64,000 nt of DNA. Source: Candidatus Promineifilum breve (GTDB lineage Bacteria > Chloroflexota > Anaerolineae > Promineifilales > Promineifilaceae). Position 1 is the first letter of the stretch, and every line of letters starts with the position of its first letter. Below, piece by piece: positions 13,824 to 22,989 of the stretch. A program made the translations under genes and the position numbers. The stretch covers positions 2,148,726 to 2,212,725 of the forward strand of contig NZ_LN890655.1 of NCBI RefSeq assembly GCF_900066015.1, in the 5' to 3' direction. The notes under the pieces were generated by a model. That model was not told the origin of the DNA, ran no database searches, and saw only the letters and a list, made by a program, of their open reading frames with translations.

Positions 13824-16604
13824 TCACGGCGTGGCCACCGTAATCTGAATCTGGTGCGGCTCGCCGGCATAATTGCTGTCCTGGACGACGATCAGGCGCA
13901 GGTAATACGTCCCCGGCGCCAACCCCTCGGCCTGCAATACTTCCAGCACACCGTTGACGACCGGGGTGTTGTGGGTCTCGCCCAGCGTCAGCCATTGAAT
14001 GTCGGCCCCGCTGGGGATGCCCAGTTCGATCTTGTAGAATTCAACCACCGCCGGGTCGAAGCTGGCTGTGCCGATAATCGGGATGTTGCCGGTGATGGTG
14101 TCACCGTCCTTGGGCGAGGTGATGCGCCATACGGCCGTCTGGCCCGCGCCCAGGCTGGCCGCCAGCAACTCCTCGGTGCAAGTCGACGTAGGCAGCAGGG
14201 CGATATTGTTGGCCTGCGCCCATTCGTGGGCGGCCTTCACGCTTTCGGGATTGCGCGGCGGGGCCAGGAACACCTGCGGCGCGGCCGTGGGCGGCAGCAG
14301 ATCCAGCGCCGTGCCCTCGGCGAAATGGCAGAACAGTTGCAGGGGCGGCTGATCTTCCAGTTGCTCCGGCGGGATGAGCGCCACCTGTTCCGGCGTGGGC
14401 GGCGGCAACGGAATCGCCACGGCCCGCCACACGGCCGGATCGAGCTTTTCCCAGAAGGCCGCCGGTTGTTCGGTGGTGGGCACGGGGGTGGGCGGCAGCG
14501 CGCTCTCCAGGAACAGTTCGTCGCCGGCCGCGGCGCAGTCGATGGAGCCGACGGTGGCGCTGCTCAGGGCGCACAGCGGCCGTTCGGCGATACCCGTCGG
14601 GCGGATGAACTCCGTCGGCGGCACCAGGCCGTTCACTTCCAGTTTGGCGACCAGCCCGCCATTGCTGTAGACGCCCTCCATGTAGCTGCCCCATAGCGGG
14701 GCCGCGCCTTCCAGCCCGCTGGTCTCCACCATCGGGCTGTTGTCGGTGTTGCCCGTCCATACGCCGACGACCAGCCCCGGGGTGTAGCCCATCGTCCAGT
14801 TGTCGCGGAAGTCGTTGGTCGTGCCCGTCTTGGCCGCGGCCGGGAAGGCCAGTTCCATCGGGTTGGGGCTGCCCATGGCCGGGCGGCGGGCGGCGTCGTC
14901 ATCGAGGATGTCGCTGATCAGGTAGGCCACGCGCTCATCGAGCACCCGCTGGGCGGCGGGCGGCTGGTATTCGTAGAGCACTTCGCCGTCGGTGCGCGCC
15001 ACGCGCAAAATCGACACCGGCGTGACCTTGTTGCCGCCGTTCGCCAGCGCGGCGTAGGCCGTGGTCAGTTCCAGCGGCGTCACTTCGCCACCGCCCAGGG
15101 TCAGCGACAGGCCGTACTGGCTGGAGTCGCCCGTCCACGAGTCGAGGCCCACGGCGCGGCCGAACTCCAGCAGCCGCGGCACGGTCACGTCTTGCAGCAG
15201 CAGCACGGCGGGAATGTTGTAGCTATTAGCCAGCGCGTCGCGCAGCCGGGTGGGGCCGTGGAACGCGCCGTCGTAGTTCTGCGGCGCGTAGGCCTGGCCG
15301 TCGAACTGCTCGTACTCCACTTCCACGTCCCACAGGATGTCGGCCGCCGTCCAGCGCGGGTCAGCCCCCTCGGCGGGCGATAGAGCCAGGGCGTAGGTCA
15401 GGGGCTTGATGGCGCTGCCCGGCTGTTGGAGCGACAGGGTGACGTTGACGTGGCCGTCGATGGCCTCGTTCTTGTAATCCACGCTGCCCAGCATGGCCAG
15501 GATTTCGCCGCTGCCGGGCTTCATCGCCACCAGCGCGGCGTTGGTCAGGTTCTTGGCCGGGTCGATCTGGTCGAGGTGCTGTCGGGCCAGCCCCTCGGCC
15601 AAGCGCTGGAACTCCATGTCCAGCGTCGTCGTCACCCGCAGGCCGCCGTTGGCGACCAGCTCCGCGCCGTACTGCTCTTCCAGTTGTTGGCGCACGTAGA
15701 CGGCGAAATGGGGCGCTTCGAGGCTGACTTCCTGGGCGGCGAAGGTCAGCACCTCCAGATAGGCGGCCTCGGCCGCGGCCTGGTCGATGAATCCCTCGCT
15801 GACCATCAGGTTGAGCACCAGCCATTGGCGCTCCTTGGCCCCTTCCAGATTGGTGAACGGGTCAAGATCGACCGGGCTTTGCGGCAGCCCGGCCAGCAGG
15901 CTGGCCTGGCCCAGCGTCAGTTCGGTGGCCGGCTTGCCGAAGTAGGTGCGCGCCGCGGCCTCGGCCCCGTAGGCCAGATTGCCGTAATAGATCTCGTTGA
16001 GGTACATCTCCAGGATTTCGTCCTTGGTGAAATCCCGGTTCATCATCCAGGCCAGGACGATCTCCTTCAGCTTGCGGTTATAGGAGACGGACGTGCGCTC
16101 CTCGAAGTCGAAAGCGACGTGGCGCACGACCTGCTGGGTGATGGTGCTGCCGCCCACGGGCCGGGCGTCAGGGTTGCGGGCGTTGGCGATGACCGCGGCC
16201 AGCAGTGACGGCGCGTCGAGGCCGATGTTCTCGTAGAAGGTGTCGTCCTCCACGGCGATGGTGGCCTGGATGAGTTGTGGCGGAATCTGGGCCAGCGGCA
16301 CGCGGGTGCGCTTGCCCTCGCCGAAGATCTCCCACAATACCTCGCCGTTGCGGTCGGTGATCTGCGTCGTCTCGAACGTCTCGCGGTCGCGGGCCGTCGC
16401 TAGCGCGGCCACGCCGCTCTCGATCTCGCGCGACCAGTTGGCATAGACCAGCCCACCGGCGGCGGCCGCCCCGCCGACGACGACAACCAGGAGCAGGGCC
16501 ACCAGCCCCAACACCGCGCCGCCCACGCAGCCGCAACCGCCGCGCCGGCGGGGCGGGGGTGGGGTGGCGGGAATATATTCAACGGGAGGTTGATTGGTTT
16601 GCAT
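13824..16604 (-). CDS. Class A penicillin-binding protein (PBP1A-like)
   Basis: A bifunctional peptidoglycan synthase, 926 aa from ATG 16604. After a Pro-rich cytoplasmic start and one membrane helix (VGGAVLGLVALLLVVVVGG), the glycosyltransferase 51 domain shows AIVEDDTFYENIGLD and the TQQVVRHVAF region. The transpeptidase has SxxK as SAIK, SxN as SYN and KTGT, all intact. A C-terminal extension with Pro/Thr linkers ends in a beta-sandwich-like segment (WRITSPKDGDTITGNIPIIGTASFDPAVVEFYKI), as in PBP1C/A relatives of Chloroflexota. It acts outside the membrane in cell-wall growth. Confidence 0.9.
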   Translation of the reverse strand: MQTNQPPVEYIPATPPPPRRRGGCGCVGGAVLGLVALLLVVVVGGAAAAGGLVYANWSREIESGVAALATARDRETFETTQITDRNGEVLWEIFGEGKRTRVPLAQIPPQLIQATIAVEDDTFYENIGLDAPSLLAAVIANARNPDARPVGGSTITQQVVRHVAFDFEERTSVSYNRKLKEIVLAWMMNRDFTKDEILEMYLNEIYYGNLAYGAEAAARTYFGKPATELTLGQASLLAGLPQSPVDLDPFTNLEGAKERQWLVLNLMVSEGFIDQAAAEAAYLEVLTFAAQEVSLEAPHFAVYVRQQLEEQYGAELVANGGLRVTTTLDMEFQRLAEGLARQHLDQIDPAKNLTNAALVAMKPGSGEILAMLGSVDYKNEAIDGHVNVTLSLQQPGSAIKPLTYALALSPAEGADPRWTAADILWDVEVEYEQFDGQAYAPQNYDGAFHGPTRLRDALANSYNIPAVLLLQDVTVPRLLEFGRAVGLDSWTGDSSQYGLSLTLGGGEVTPLELTTAYAALANGGNKVTPVSILRVARTDGEVLYEYQPPAAQRVLDERVAYLISDILDDDAARRPAMGSPNPMELAFPAAAKTGTTNDFRDNWTMGYTPGLVVGVWTGNTDNSPMVETSGLEGAAPLWGSYMEGVYSNGGLVAKLEVNGLVPPTEFIRPTGIAERPLCALSSATVGSIDCAAAGDELFLESALPPTPVPTTEQPAAFWEKLDPAVWRAVAIPLPPPTPEQVALIPPEQLEDQPPLQLFCHFAEGTALDLLPPTAAPQVFLAPPRNPESVKAAHEWAQANNIALLPTSTCTEELLAASLGAGQTAVWRITSPKDGDTITGNIPIIGTASFDPAVVEFYKIELGIPSGADIQWLTLGETHNTPVVNGVLEVLQAEGLAPGTYYLRLIVVQDSNYAGEPHQIQITVATP

Positions 16605-16713
16605 AAGATTAAGACGCCCCAAGCAGGATGATTGGTTCCAGTGTAGAGGAATCGGCCGCGCCGCGCATGGCGGGTGGTAAACGTTTAGTCGTCTTTAAGC
16701 CGACGAGGGATAA

Positions 16714-16800
16714 TAAAAAACCGAGTTTCTTCCTGGAAACTCGGTTTTTATCTCCATCTACGCGCTCAGGTGCAACGCACTTCGGAAAGTGCGTCGCACC
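16714..16800 (+). repeat. Two adjoining palindromes (AAACCGAGTTT and GGTGCGACGCACTT families)
   Basis: 16714-16750 is an AAACCGAGTTT palindrome, and 16769-16800 is copy 3 of the GGTGCGACGCACTT palindrome. The second ends only 5 nt before the stop codon of the LysM surface protein. The rest of the 200-nt gap to the PBP start (16605-16713) shows nothing else. Confidence 0.85.
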
Positions 16801-16804
16801 GATT

Positions 16805-18526
16805 TTAGCCGCGACGCAGGAGGACTACACCCACCACGGCCAGCACCACCAGCACGGCGGCCACGCCCAGGATAATCAACCCCAGGTTGCCGGGCAGGCC
16901 GGACGAATCGGCCTCGGCCGTCTCGTCGGCCGTCGCGGTCGTGTCGGCGGCGGCGTCGGTCGTGGTGTCGGTGGTTTCCGCGCCGGTCGTGTCGGCCACG
17001 GGGGCCGCTTCGGTCAGGCCGAACGACACGGTGTAGGATTCGCCGTTGGCGATGGACACCGCCCAGTTATCCTCGGTCGTGGCCGCGAAGCCGGCCGGCG
17101 GATAGAGCTGCAACTGATAGGAATCGGCCTCGGTCAATTCAAAGCAGTACGGCTCCGATTGGCCGTCGGTGATGTAGGTGGAGGTCGTCGTGCCGGCGCG
17201 GGCGATGGCGATGGCCGCGTCGGCCACCAGTACCTCGCCCTCGTTGCGCTGGCCGTCGGCGTTCACGTCGTGGAAAGCGGCGACGCAGATCGTGCCGGCC
17301 AGCGCCTCGACCGGCTCGAAGTCGGCGGCGGGCGTGGCCCCGGCGGCCGGGGTCTCGGCCCCTGTCTCGGCCGCCGGGGTCTCGGCCGTCGTTTCGGCCG
17401 CTGTCTCGCCCTCGGCCGGTGTGCCTGCGGCGGTGGCCTCGGCCGCCGGCGTGCCTTCAGCCGGTGTGCCCTCGGCCGGCGTCCCTTCGGCCGCGGCTTC
17501 GGTCGGTTGGGCGGCGTTGGCGGCGACGATCAGGATTTCATCGTTGGGATTCAGGAAGGTTGGATTGTTGTTCAATTCCTGTAGGTGGGCCAGGGCATCG
17601 ATGGGGGCCATGCCCAGCGTTTCGGCGTAGGCAATGGCGATGCCCCACATGGTATCCCCGGCCTGAACGACGTGGACGATGGCCCCATCGGCGCGCGGCG
17701 TCGGCGGGGCGATGGTGGCCGCGGGCTGGGCGGCGGCGACCGGCGCGGCGGGCTGACCCTGGGCCGGGGCCGCCGGGGCCGCCGGAGCGGCGGGCGCGGC
17801 GGCGGTGGCCGAGGTCGCGTTCAGGCTGGGCAGGTCGAAGAAAAAGCCGTTGTTGGGGTAGGGGTAGGACGAAGCCATCTCGATCCAGATGGTCATGTTG
17901 GGCTGCGTGGCGACGAAATCCCACACGAAGCGATTTTCCACCAGGTAGAAGGGGTTGATCGACTCGGCCGTCCAGAAGCCGCTGTAGTTGATGGCCTTTT
18001 CGTCGCGCCAGGCCGCGCCCACCGGGCTGGCCCCAAAGCGCACCTTGCCCGTGTCGTTGCGCCACGGGGCGACCTTCTTGCCGTCCTTGAACTCCTCGAA
18101 GATATCGACGAAGATGGGCACGCTCAGGCGATAGGTGCGGCCGACTTCCAGGTTTTCCACGTCCTGCGACATGGCGACCCACATCGGCGTCCAACTCTTG
18201 AAGATCTTCATGGTATAGACGCCGTCTTCCCAATAGCCTTCCTCGCCGGCCGGGACGCCGCCGCTGGAATTCCAGACGACGGTCTCCGGGCGGGCACTCG
18301 GCCATTCGCCGCCGAAGATCAGTTCGTTGTTCGACCAGTGCATCCGCCAGCCGTTGGGGACGGTGATTTCGGCGATGCCATCCTGATTGTAATGGCCGCC
18401 TTCGAAGCCGGCGTTCTCCAGCAGGTTAGGGCCGAGGTCCTGGGCCTGGGCCGGGCCGGCCAGGGCCGGCAGTCCGGCGAGCAACAGGGTCAAAGCCACC
18501 AGGAGCGGCAGGTGTGTCTTGCGCAT
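16805..18526 (-). CDS. Exported LysM protein with C-terminal membrane anchor
   Basis: 573 aa from ATG 18526. A signal peptide (MRKTHLPLLVALTLLLAGLPALAG and so on) leads to a large N-terminal domain with a carbohydrate-binding look (NLLENAGFEGGHYNQDG). A LysM module (IVHVVQAGDTMWGIAIAYAETLG) follows, then long Ala/Thr/Glu repeats. Next is an SdrD-B-like domain with a calcium-loop pattern DVNADGQRNEGE. The protein ends with a transmembrane helix and RRG. It is probably displayed on the cell surface and bound to peptidoglycan. Its ligand is unknown. Confidence 0.75.
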   Translation of the reverse strand: MRKTHLPLLVALTLLLAGLPALAGPAQAQDLGPNLLENAGFEGGHYNQDGIAEITVPNGWRMHWSNNELIFGGEWPSARPETVVWNSSGGVPAGEEGYWEDGVYTMKIFKSWTPMWVAMSQDVENLEVGRTYRLSVPIFVDIFEEFKDGKKVAPWRNDTGKVRFGASPVGAAWRDEKAINYSGFWTAESINPFYLVENRFVWDFVATQPNMTIWIEMASSYPYPNNGFFFDLPSLNATSATAAAPAAPAAPAAPAQGQPAAPVAAAQPAATIAPPTPRADGAIVHVVQAGDTMWGIAIAYAETLGMAPIDALAHLQELNNNPTFLNPNDEILIVAANAAQPTEAAAEGTPAEGTPAEGTPAAEATAAGTPAEGETAAETTAETPAAETGAETPAAGATPAADFEPVEALAGTICVAAFHDVNADGQRNEGEVLVADAAIAIARAGTTTSTYITDGQSEPYCFELTEADSYQLQLYPPAGFAATTEDNWAVSIANGESYTVSFGLTEAAPVADTTGAETTDTTTDAAADTTATADETAEADSSGLPGNLGLIILGVAAVLVVLAVVGVVLLRRG

Positions 18527-18682
18527 TGTCTTCTCGTTCTCCTCACAAAGGACTGCCCGTCGCGGCGCAGCGCGGCCGGCGACGGACAAAAGTAGGGCGC
18601 GACGCGCCCGGACAAACAACGTGTTATCTTAACAGGTGTGGGGGTCGCGCACCAAATTTCAATGGGCAGCATGAGCGGCGGC

Positions 18683-20227
18683 TTAACTTGGCGGGGCCTG
18701 GAAACCGAGTTTTTTCTTCAAAACTCGGTTTCTAACCATATAACCCACCACCACCACCGCCACCACACCCCCCAACGGCAAGAGCAACAACGGCCAGTTA
18801 GGGGCGTTGGGCAGGAGCGAACGCAGGAAGGTGGCCCAATTCTCCGGTCGGCCCAGCGGCGATTGCAGCAGCGCCGGGTCGAAGGTGTAGTTGAAGGACG
18901 TGGCGATGTGGCGGGCCTGGTTGCCCAGGGAGAGGAAGAAAAGGCCGTAGACCAGTAGGGGTATAGGGATGAAGAAACCTAGTTTTTCGGAGCGAACTCC
19001 TGTTCGCCAAACTCGGTTTCTAAGCCAATCGAGGGCAAAGCCCAGCGCCGGGACGAGCAGGCCGAGGAAAGGCATCAGATAGCGCCCGTCGGCGGTGAAG
19101 CCGTGGGAGGTGTGATGTTTGGCGAAGAGCAGCAGATAAATAAGGAACAGAGCCGTCATCAGGACGAACGCCGCCGGTTGCCGCCGCCGGAAGATGAACA
19201 GCCCCGGCAGCGCCAACAGCAGCACCGGCGACAACAGGAACAAGCCCTGATTGACACACGGCGGCCCGCCACACCAGCCGCCGCCCTCGCCCCACCACAG
19301 CAGGGCGCGCAGGCCCGGCAGCAACGGGAAAGAAAACGTCGTGGCGAAGGCTCCCGCCCAGGGATAGTTGATGGCATAGGCATAGGACAGGGTCAATGGC
19401 CCGCCAAAGTTGACCGTGTTGTACCAGGCCAGGAACGCCGCCGGCAGCAGGCCGCCCAGGGCCAGGGGCAGCACGGTCGCCAACGGCCGGCGCACGGCCG
19501 CCGGCCACGTCCGCCACAGCCAGAACAGCCCAATGACAATGACCAGCAGCGCGTTGGAATATTCGACGACGACCGACGCCCCCAGCACGAAACCCAGCAG
19601 CGCGTGCCAGCCCCAGCCGCCACTCGCCGGTCCGCTCAGCCGCCATACCAGACAGACGGCCAGCACAACCAGAAAGGCCGACAAAGCATGGGAGTAGAGC
19701 ACGGTGCTATATTTCCAGTGGGTCGTGCCCAGAGCGAAGAAGAGCACGGCCGTCAGCGCCGCCGCCCGACCGACGCCCAGCCGCCGTTGCAGGTCATAGA
19801 GCAAGGCCGCCGTCCCCGCCCCGGCGAAGACCGGCAACAGCAAGACGTAGGGCAGGCGGGGATTATCGGCGTCGTGGCGCGAGGGGGCGGCGGCCGAGGG
19901 GAAGGGAGCCGGCGGGTCGGGCAGCGGCCCGCCCAGCAGATAGAACGGGATGGCCGCCAGCGCCGTGCCCGGCGGCCGATCGCTGAACAGGCGGCCGTCG
20001 GGCGTGATGGCGACGTCGTTGCCCTCGGCGAAGTCGTCGAACTGCTCCAGGGCGAACGTCCGGTTGGCGACCATCGTCCGCAGCAGGGCGTAGTGGCTGC
20101 CGTCGTTGCTGCTGGTGATGCCGCCGACGGTCATAAAATAGACGGCCGACAGGCCAATGAACAGGATCAGGGCGATGAGCCGATCTGGCCGCGTCGTTGG
20201 CGTGGGGGCGATGACATCTTCTGGCAT
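18683..20227 (-). CDS. Polytopic membrane protein, GT-C glycosyltransferase-like
   Basis: A 514-aa protein with about 10 predicted hydrophobic spans. The first loop after TM1 reads TSSNDGSHYALLRTMVANR and later DGRLFSDRPPGTALAAIPFY, resembling GT-C type dolichol/undecaprenyl-linked sugar transferases (acidic residue plus DRPPG loop). The donor and acceptor cannot be told. Two palindromic elements lie in frame: residues about 402-418 (RNRVWRTGVRSEKLGFF) and 498-509 (RNRVLKKKLGF), the latter forming the C-terminal tail. Both therefore start with the same RNRV peptide. Confidence 0.65.
   Translation of the reverse strand: MPEDVIAPTPTTRPDRLIALILFIGLSAVYFMTVGGITSSNDGSHYALLRTMVANRTFALEQFDDFAEGNDVAITPDGRLFSDRPPGTALAAIPFYLLGGPLPDPPAPFPSAAAPSRHDADNPRLPYVLLLPVFAGAGTAALLYDLQRRLGVGRAAALTAVLFFALGTTHWKYSTVLYSHALSAFLVVLAVCLVWRLSGPASGGWGWHALLGFVLGASVVVEYSNALLVIVIGLFWLWRTWPAAVRRPLATVLPLALGGLLPAAFLAWYNTVNFGGPLTLSYAYAINYPWAGAFATTFSFPLLPGLRALLWWGEGGGWCGGPPCVNQGLFLLSPVLLLALPGLFIFRRRQPAAFVLMTALFLIYLLLFAKHHTSHGFTADGRYLMPFLGLLVPALGFALDWLRNRVWRTGVRSEKLGFFIPIPLLVYGLFFLSLGNQARHIATSFNYTFDPALLQSPLGRPENWATFLRSLLPNAPNWPLLLLPLGGVVAVVVVGYMVRNRVLKKKLGFQAPPS
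18700..18733 (+). repeat. AAACCGAGTTT palindrome at the 3' end of the membrane-protein gene
   Basis: GGAAACCGAGTT and AACTCGGTTTCT are inverted. On the coding strand it encodes the C-terminal tail RNRVLKKKLGFQ. Confidence 0.85.
18973..19022 (+). repeat. AAACCGAGTTT palindrome inside the membrane-protein gene
   Basis: AGAAACCTAGTTT and AAACTCGGTTTCTA are the outer arms, around the inner inverted pair GCGAACTCC/TGTTCGC. It encodes a hydrophilic segment between two transmembrane helices, so the insert fits in a loop. Confidence 0.85.
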
Positions 20228-20280
20228 GGGCGCTTAGAATGATAATCGAAATTCATTCTTCGCGCCCTTCCTGCAATCCG

Positions 20281-21627
20281 CTATAACTCGGCTTTCTCAA
20301 CCGCCGCCTCGCGTTCGATGGGCAATTGCAACCACACCGGGGCCGTTTCGCCGGTGATGAGCCGCGCCCCCTGCCGCCGCGTGACGTAGTTCCAGCCCCA
20401 TTGGGTCATCACCTTTACTTTGTTGTCGAACTCAATCAGGAAGCCGATGTGGACGAAGACCCAGATGAGCCAGGCCATGAACCCGCCGAAGTGCAGGCGG
20501 CCGATGTCGGCCACGGCCCGGTTGCGGCCGATGACGGCCAGCATCCCCTTGTCCTTATAGCGGAAGGGCCGTACTTCCTTGTCGAAGCGCCGCCGCCGCA
20601 AGACGTCGGCCACGTATTGGCCCATCTGCATCGCCACCTGGGCCACGCCCGGCAGCGGTTGGCCCGTCTGGTGGGCGAAATGGGCCAGGTCGCCGATGAC
20701 GAAGATGTCGGGATGGCCGCCCACGGTCAGATCAGGCCCCACCATGACGCGGCCGGCGCTGTCCAGCTCGGCCCCGGAGCGGCGGGCCAACACCTCGCCC
20801 AGCGGCGAGGCCTTGACGCCCGCGCCCCACAGGACGGTGTAGGTGGGAATGAGGGTCTGCTCGCCGGTCTGCGTATCCTTCATCAATACGTGGTCGTCGG
20901 CGATGTCGGTCACCAGCTTGTTGGTCTGCACCGTGACGCCCACTTCGCCCAGGGCCTGGGCGGCCATGGCCGACAAATCTTCGGGATAGGCGAACAGGAT
21001 GCGATCCAGCCCCTCGATGAGGTTGATCCGCGCCTCGGTCGTATCGATCGAGCGGAATTCCTCGCGCATCGTGTGCTGGGCCAGCTCGCCCAACGCCCCG
21101 GCCAGCTCGACACCCGTCGGCCCGCCGCCGACGATGACGAACGTAAGCAGGGCACGACGGCGATCGGGATCGCGCTCACGCTCGGCGGCCTCGAAGGCCA
21201 GCAAGACGCGCCGCCGGATTTTGATGGCATCCTCGATGGTCTTCAGGCCGGGGGCGTGGGCTTCCCATTCGGCATCGCGGCCGAAGTAGTGGTGGCTGGC
21301 CCCGGTGGCGATGATCAGCGCGTCGTAGGCCACCTCGTGGCCGTCTTCCAGAATAACCACTTGGCGCTGGGGGTCGATGTCGATGACCTGCCCCGACAGG
21401 ACGCGCGCGTTCTTCTGGTTCTTCAGCACACTGCGCAGCGGTGAGGCGATGTCTTCCGGGGACAGGCCGCCGGTCGCCACCTGATAGAGCAACGGCTGGA
21501 ACAGGTGGAAGTTGCGGCGGTCGATGAGGGTGACTTCCACCGGCGAGTTTTTCATGGAATGGACGGCATAGAGGCCACCGAAGCCGCCGCCGACAATGAC
21601 AATCTGGTCTTTTCGCTTTCGACTCAA
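20281..21627 (-). CDS. Type II NADH dehydrogenase (NDH-2)
   Basis: A single-subunit, non-proton-pumping NADH:quinone oxidoreductase on the inner face of the membrane. The 448-aa protein has two Rossmann signatures: IVIVGGGFGGLYAV at the N-terminus for FAD and FVIVGGGPTGVELAGAL near residue 165 for NADH. The conserved FAD-proximal GDLAH is near residue 310, and the C-terminal amphipathic tail (MAWLIWVFVHIGFLIEF) binds the membrane. The start is read as TTG 21627 with AGGGA about 8 nt upstream; no ATG is better placed. Confidence 0.92.
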   Translation of the reverse strand: MSRKRKDQIVIVGGGFGGLYAVHSMKNSPVEVTLIDRRNFHLFQPLLYQVATGGLSPEDIASPLRSVLKNQKNARVLSGQVIDIDPQRQVVILEDGHEVAYDALIIATGASHHYFGRDAEWEAHAPGLKTIEDAIKIRRRVLLAFEAAERERDPDRRRALLTFVIVGGGPTGVELAGALGELAQHTMREEFRSIDTTEARINLIEGLDRILFAYPEDLSAMAAQALGEVGVTVQTNKLVTDIADDHVLMKDTQTGEQTLIPTYTVLWGAGVKASPLGEVLARRSGAELDSAGRVMVGPDLTVGGHPDIFVIGDLAHFAHQTGQPLPGVAQVAMQMGQYVADVLRRRRFDKEVRPFRYKDKGMLAVIGRNRAVADIGRLHFGGFMAWLIWVFVHIGFLIEFDNKVKVMTQWGWNYVTRRQGARLITGETAPVWLQLPIEREAAVEKAEL

Positions 21628-21863
21628 CGTTTTATTTCCCTGGCGGGCCGTTACCGTGCGGGTAAGCGGCCCACCAATAATACTAATCGTTTGATTGTCT
21701 GACGCCTGGCGTTGCCCGCATCTTACCCTCTTTTGTGCAAATATTCACAAATGATACTTCAAGAGACTTGATAGCCTAGATTTCCATTAACCAGTTAGCC
21801 TTTCCGCGCAAGGCGGACTAAACTCTGCCTCATTCAATTTCACTCAATTAGGAGAAGAGTTCT

Positions 21864-22286
21864 ATGCCCATTCGTCACGCCCAAGCCAACTGGCAGGGTA
21901 CGCTCAAGGAAGGCGCCGGCTCGCTGAAGCTGGAGAGCGGCGTCTATGAAGGCCCCTACACCTGGGCCGACCGCTTCGCCGACGGCGGCGGCACGAACCC
22001 CGAAGAACTCATCGGCGCGGCCCATGCCGGCTGCTACTCGATGTTCCTGGCGGCCATCCTGACCCGCAACAACGTTCCCCCGGCGCGCATCGACACGCGG
22101 GCCGCCGTCCATCTGGGAGATGGCCCGACGATCACCCGCATCGTGCTCGATGTGGAAGCGGTCGTGCCCGGTATTGACGAGGCCAAGTTCCAGGAGTACG
22201 CCGCTGAGGCTAAGGCCAAGTGCCCGGTTTCTAAAGCATTGGCGGCCGTCGAAGAGATTACTGTGAACGCCCATCTCCTTAACTGA
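21864..22286 (+). CDS. OsmC-family peroxiredoxin
   Basis: A thiol peroxidase reducing organic hydroperoxides. The 140-aa length and the two redox cysteines C57 (AAHAGCYSM) and C120 (KAKCPVSKAL) are those of OsmC. The signature PEELIGAAHAGCYSM is intact. The start ATG follows TTAGGAGAAG. It is a single gene followed by its own terminator, so it is probably expressed as a monocistron under oxidative or osmotic stress. Confidence 0.92.
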   Translation: MPIRHAQANWQGTLKEGAGSLKLESGVYEGPYTWADRFADGGGTNPEELIGAAHAGCYSMFLAAILTRNNVPPARIDTRAAVHLGDGPTITRIVLDVEAVVPGIDEAKFQEYAAEAKAKCPVSKALAAVEEITVNAHLLN

Positions 22287-22312
22287 GCGGATGTTCCCAC
22301 CATGACCAGACC

Positions 22313-22345
22313 AGGCCCGCCGATCCGCAGAACGGCGGGCCTTTT
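22313..22345 (+). terminator. Intrinsic terminator after osmC
   Basis: AGGCCCGCCG and CGGCGGGCCT form a perfect 10-bp stem around a 10-nt loop and are followed by TTTTC. Confidence 0.85.
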
Positions 22346-22435
22346 CATTAGGCGTCGAATGACGCCGGTTGAATTACCAGGCTTGTTATGATAGGCTTGA
22401 GGTTAGGCTTCGACAATTGAGGGAGGATTCTGAAC

Positions 22436-22720
22436 ATGGCGCTACGCTTTGAGTGGGACGAAGCCAAGGCCGCCTTTAATCTGGCGAAGCATGGGGTTGA
22501 TTTCGTTGAGGCGCAAACGGTCTTTGGCGACTCGCAAAGTATTACGATCTTTGACGAACACCACTCGGATGAGGAAGATCGCTTTATCGATATCGGGTTA
22601 TCACTCTTTGGAAGATTACTGGTTGTCGTCTATACCGAACGAGACGATCACATCAGGATTATTAGTTGCCGCCCGGCTCTACTAAGTGAACAAGCAGCAT
22701 ATGAACGACATGATACCTAA
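22436..22720 (+). CDS. brnT: BrnT-family RNase toxin
   Basis: The 94-aa protein has the BrnT pattern: FEWDEAKAAFNLAKHGVDFVEA at the start, then FDEHHSDEEDRFIDIG, then the C-terminal IRIISCRPA strand, though the usual ISxRxA motif reads ISCRPA. BrnT blocks translation by cleaving mRNA and is neutralised by a BrnA partner. The next gene overlaps it by 20 nt. Confidence 0.85.
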   Translation: MALRFEWDEAKAAFNLAKHGVDFVEAQTVFGDSQSITIFDEHHSDEEDRFIDIGLSLFGRLLVVVYTERDDHIRIISCRPALLSEQAAYERHDT

Positions 22721-22988
22721 TTCAATAGAGGACGATATGCTATCCGAGTACGACTTCTCTGGAGGCATACGTGGCAAACACGCGGCGGCATACCGGGAAG
22801 GTGTCACGGTTACCGTTCATCAAGCCGACGGCACCATGGAAGAAAGGGTCTATCGATTGCCGGAAGGCGCGATTATGCTTGCTCCCGACGTTCGATCCTA
22901 TTTCCCCGATGCCGAAACTGTGAACCGCGCGCTGCGGATTCTCATCGACCTCATCCCCGCGTCCCCCGCAAAGGAAACATCACCCTAA
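22701..22988 (+). CDS. Antitoxin partner of BrnT (BrnA-like or small regulator)
   Basis: A 95-aa product from ATG 22701; GTG 22686 is an alternative. It contains SEYDFSGGIRGKHAAAYREG, the module often found at the N-terminus of antitoxins that accompany BrnT or HicA-like toxins. It then has a segment VTVHQADGTMEERVYRLPEGAIMLAPDV. No ribbon-helix-helix is obvious at the C-terminus, unlike classical BrnA, so this may be a variant partner. Confidence 0.6.
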   Translation: MNDMIPNSIEDDMLSEYDFSGGIRGKHAAAYREGVTVTVHQADGTMEERVYRLPEGAIMLAPDVRSYFPDAETVNRALRILIDLIPASPAKETSP

Positions 22989-22989
22989 T

